This document shows, in pieces, positions 61,189 to 64,000 of a stretch of DNA of 64,000 nucleotides (its first letter is position 1; every line of letters starts with the position of its first letter). Position numbers and translations under genes: made by a program. The notes under the pieces were generated by a model. It made no database searches, had not been told where the DNA came from, and saw only the letters and a list, made by a program, of their open reading frames with translations. Source of the DNA: Methanobacterium sp. UBA410 (GTDB lineage: Archaea > Methanobacteriota > Methanobacteria > Methanobacteriales > Methanobacteriaceae); assembly GCA_002498385.1 (NCBI GenBank), contig DAHH01000002.1, positions 1 through 64,000 on the forward strand, written 5' to 3'.

Positions 61189-63069
61189 GTACCCACCTTA
61201 AGATCCAATAAGTTAAGACAAGAATCAATAGGACAAGCAACAGCAAACCTCGACAACCAAACAATCAACACAACAGGACTCATAACCACAGGAACAGCAG
61301 TACTGAACATTAATAGTACTGCTGTGGACAATTCTACAGGTCAACCATTAAACATAACCTACAATATCCCACTAAATGAATCTGTAACATGGCTCAGTGT
61401 TCTTTGGATTAATAGGGGCATGTTTGTTGAAGAATTACAAATAATAGTAGATGGAACTGTAATGCAAGATAGATATCTTTATAATATGGCTTACACAACA
61501 TGGAAGGACACTTATTCCTCAGCAGTGTTCAATGCAATTGTGTATGTTAATCAAAATTTACCGTTTGTTAGTTCAACAGCATTAACAACATTCTGGAATA
61601 ACCTTACAACAACATATAACCTGACAAGTACCGAATTAACATTTATCCAGAATAATAGGCAAATTTTCATGGACAATTTGACGTTTAACATGATTTATTC
61701 GGGTGTTCAGGGTTTAAATATGACTGTAACCGATCCCAAAAATGGTAATGTGATCAATTTAAATTTCCCTGGAAATGTTATTCAAAGGACAAGTCAAATT
61801 GTGTATTGTGGTTCCATATATGAAGGTGTTAAGAGTTTTGCGATAGCAACAACAGATGTAACCAACAATATCTTACAGTATTGGTGGAATCAACGCTCCA
61901 GTTACCAAACTGATGCTATGAATGCTGCTTATACTACTTTCGTGACAGCTTTAATGGTGGAATATATTCATGATCAAATTGCAGATAATATCACAACCAC
62001 GTATAATGTTAATTGGAGTCGTACCAGTCCTATTGTAGTTTCGGCATGTGAAGATACATATGAGACTTATTTAACTTTAGAATGTGATCATAGTATGGGG
62101 ATGACTGTTGTAGGCATACCCGAAAATATAATCGGATTTAATTATGAATGTTCCTCTGCAATTTCATCTATTGAATACACTATAATGAGTAATGCATCTA
62201 ACAATTCTAACATTGATTCTGTGGCTTTATATTTAGTTAAAGCTTACTTATTTAGTAGTACGTCTGTGGAAATGTTTGAGCAGAATGATTTTATTATAGA
62301 AAAGTCTGTGCTTAGTAATGATAATTTCATAGTAACAGACTTAAGAACAGGTATTGTGAGGGATATCAACACAGTTAATAATCTTTGTGGTGTTTGGGAT
62401 CAATCTTCTAATGTTCAATCTATATATCAGGTTAGTGTAGGATTTCTAGAAAATGACAATACAGTAAATGATGTAAGGGGTGTAGGATCAGCTACTTTCT
62501 GGTGGGATGGTATAGGAGATGTTATACTCTCCAATGGAGATAATTCCATATGGGCTGATGATGAATTAATTATAACTGGACCTAACGGAACTGAAACTTT
62601 ATATTATGGTGGCATATATTCAGGCCCCGGCGTCTCTATCACAAATCTTTTAACAAAAGATGAAGCAACAAACAATGTCATGCCAAATGTTGTCCAAATA
62701 TCTGTTAAAAATTTATACCCCTCTAAGATAGGATGCAGTGCTTTATCTTTATACCTAATGGGAGGTACTCAACTTCCCAACATACTTTCACTTCCAGACT
62801 TTATCAGTGATCTCCTTGGTGGAAGAAAACAGATCAACAGGGAATACTTTAAACAGTGGGCTGTTGCTGCATTTTGTTATGTTAAATTGTCCGTAGATAT
62901 CGGTTCTCTTTTTAACGAAAAAAGCTTAGTTGAAGGTGGAACTGTAAATGTTATGCCTTTATGGGAGAAAGTAGATGCATTGAACTCTCTTGAGGAAGAC
63001 AATAATAATTATCAGGATGCTTGCGCAAAATTAAAAAATATGCCAGTGTTTATTAATGGGACTTGCTAA
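61189..63069 (+). pseudogene. 5'-truncated adhesin-like surface protein
   Basis: The reading frame is open from 61189 to 63069, but no ATG, GTG or TTG occurs before a GTG at 61324, and that GTG has no RBS. The first 45 upstream codons still read like protein (IGQATANLDNQTINTTGLIT, then GTAVLNINSTAVDNSTGQPL). The remainder is ~580 residues rich in Asn/Thr with many N-x-S/T sites and no signal peptide, as expected for the middle-to-end of a secreted adhesin-like protein. The N-terminus seems lost. It could instead be expressed as a fragment from the GTG. Confidence 0.55.
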
Positions 63070-63137
63070 GACTTTAAAATAAACACTCTGTGCTGTTTTA
63101 AAAAACTTATATATTAATTTTTTAGGATGGAGGTATT

Positions 63138-63527
63138 ATGAACGTAAATTGGAGGATTAGATTAATTGGTTTAATAGTGATGGCTTTAATACTTGAATTT
63201 ATATTTTCGATGATTTTAGGATCTTTGGGAGGTTTCATCGGGATTTTTTTAGCGACAGTGTATGTAGGTTACGTAGCTGGTGAAGGTTACAAGAATGGTG
63301 CAATTCAGGGTGCCATTGTGAGTATTGTTGTCTCAGTATTTGATGGTATATTACTCTGGATTCATACAGGAGTACTTGCAGGAGGAGTTGGATTTGCATT
63401 TGCATTTGCATTAATGCTGATGTTATTGCTTGGAGCAATAATTGATGGTATCATTGGTGCACTTGGTGGTGTTACTGGGTTCTTTATTAAACGATCAAAG
63501 GATCATCGGAGGGAAGTACCAAGTTAA
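63138..63527 (+). CDS. DUF5518-like small membrane protein
   Basis: 129 residues with about four hydrophobic segments rich in Gly and Ala, separated by GYVAGEGYKNGAIQGAIVSI near residue 43, and a charged end RSKDHRREVPS. The layout resembles the DUF5518 family of archaeal membrane proteins of unknown function. GGAGG precedes the ATG by 7 bases. It follows the adhesin-like remnant after 68 bases. Confidence 0.65.
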   Translation: MNVNWRIRLIGLIVMALILEFIFSMILGSLGGFIGIFLATVYVGYVAGEGYKNGAIQGAIVSIVVSVFDGILLWIHTGVLAGGVGFAFAFALMLMLLLGAIIDGIIGALGGVTGFFIKRSKDHRREVPS

Positions 63528-63651
63528 CGTCAAAGTCAGTTGGAAATGTCTTAATTCAAATAATTTTTATAGAGAACTCAAAATTTAAAAGATTTTAATT
63601 TAAGTGGATTTATATGGAGGATTAGACATTCTGTTATCTAATTGGAATAGT

Positions 63652-63780
63652 GTGTATGATGAAAGTCTAAAAAAATTTATAAGAGAAGAATTTATAAAAT
63701 ATCTTGAAGAAAGGGATAGAAATTGTTTATGTCCAGATGAACTTTATATTATTTATAAAAAGATGAATGTGACACATTGA
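63652..63780 (+). CDS. Small hypothetical protein with uncertain start
   Basis: 42 codons from GTG at 63652 (MYDESLKKFIREEFIKYLEE...) to TGA at 63780, an acidic/basic amphipathic helix followed by a CxC motif (NCLCPDELY). The best ribosome-binding site, ATGGAGGATT (63613-63622), would fit an ATT or CTG start at 63628 or 63631 instead, adding seven or eight residues. So either the start is non-standard or it has mutated. Family not recognised. Confidence 0.45.
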   Translation: MYDESLKKFIREEFIKYLEERDRNCLCPDELYIIYKKMNVTH

Positions 63781-63802
63781 TGATTAAGAAAGGGAATTTA
63801 TC

Positions 63803-64000
63803 CTGGATATTAAGGAGATAGTGCGAGATTCGTTGAGGTATCCATTTTCTGACTGGAAAAAGTTTTTGATGTTGGGATTATTTTTGGTTATTGCTAGTTT
63901 GAATGTATATTTTATTGTTTGAAGGGTGTATCTTTAATTGAAAATGTTTTAATTGGTAGTTTGATTTTGATTAAATGTGTTTTAGGGCTTTTAATTGTGG
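63803..64000 (+). pseudogene. DUF4013-like membrane protein gene, broken, runs off the window
   Basis: From CTG at 63803 the frame reads LDIKEIVRDSLRYPFSDWKK, then a hydrophobic helix, to an in-frame TGA at 63920. In another frame a hydrophobic stretch continues (CLKGVSLIENVLIGSLILIK) to the window end. 'xDIxEIVxDSLRYPxSDWKK' is the start of DUF4013-type archaeal membrane proteins, so the gene looks frameshifted and lacks a normal start codon. Only the N-terminal part is in the window. Confidence 0.45.

Overview
The window is a low-GC archaeal chromosome segment from a hydrogenotrophic methanogen of the Methanobacteriales, probably a mesophilic Methanobacterium-like species. The evidence is an mrtBDGA operon (isoenzyme II of methyl-coenzyme M reductase, no C gene), an mvhDGAB hydrogenase operon, an Hmd paralogue, methanogenesis marker protein 14, archaeal cobamide genes (CobY, CobS, CbiS), MfnA for methanofuran, a dihydropteroate-synthase-like protein, an archaeal Trm56 and L10e, GGTG/GGAGG ribosome-binding sites and archaeal TATA boxes. 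No transposase, CRISPR array or recognisable regulator gene was seen.

Layout. 1-9 kb: DASS transporter, marker 14, HtpX protease, CobY with a PRC-barrel protein, stand-alone Fae and a SufCB iron-sulfur assembly pair. 10-23 kb is the energy core: mvhDGAB, an HmdII-like gene, the FeGP-cofactor gene hcgG/hmdC, then mrtBDGA behind a long structured leader. 23-42 kb: PyrC, a nucleotidyltransferase-like protein overlapping an FKBP isomerase, Pcc1, L10e, PEP synthase, MfnA, fumarase beta, Upp, Trm56, CobS, CbiS, a PII homologue, LarC, QueC and pyruvate carboxylase B. 42-50 kb: a GT-C-like membrane protein, a decayed nifH joined to a molybdopterin-enzyme fragment, a dehydrogenase/DUF89 pair, a site-2 protease, and a MoaD-like carrier beside an Ncs6/TtuA thiolase. 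50-59 kb: dihydropteroate-synthase-like protein, porCDABEF, an ATPase remnant, and a fused acyl-CoA synthetase (ADP-forming). 59.5-64 kb is accessory: a dif-like palindrome, tRNA-Lys(CUU), a 5'-truncated adhesin-like gene and small membrane-protein genes or fragments.

How it fits together. Mvh supplies electrons from H2 to heterodisulfide reductase, whose substrate is made by Mcr/Mrt. The Hmd paralogue and hcgG sit between these operons. Por, PpsA, PycB and fumarase beta form the carbon-assimilation route from acetyl-CoA through pyruvate to oxaloacetate and the reductive partial TCA branch. CobY, CobS and CbiS finish and salvage the corrinoid used by methyltransferases. MfnA and the pterin-synthase-like protein feed methanofuran and methanopterin synthesis.

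The most noteworthy unexplained signals are non-coding. They are the mrt leader (two hairpins around a 26-codon ORF), paired palindromes at the predicted mvh start site, a dif-like 12-6-12 palindrome near tRNA-Lys, a nine-copy 10-bp repeat after marker 14, and many small tandem duplications in intergenic DNA. Two very short membrane-protein genes (54 and 30 codons) were also found. All function calls are by reading the translations; no database search was run.
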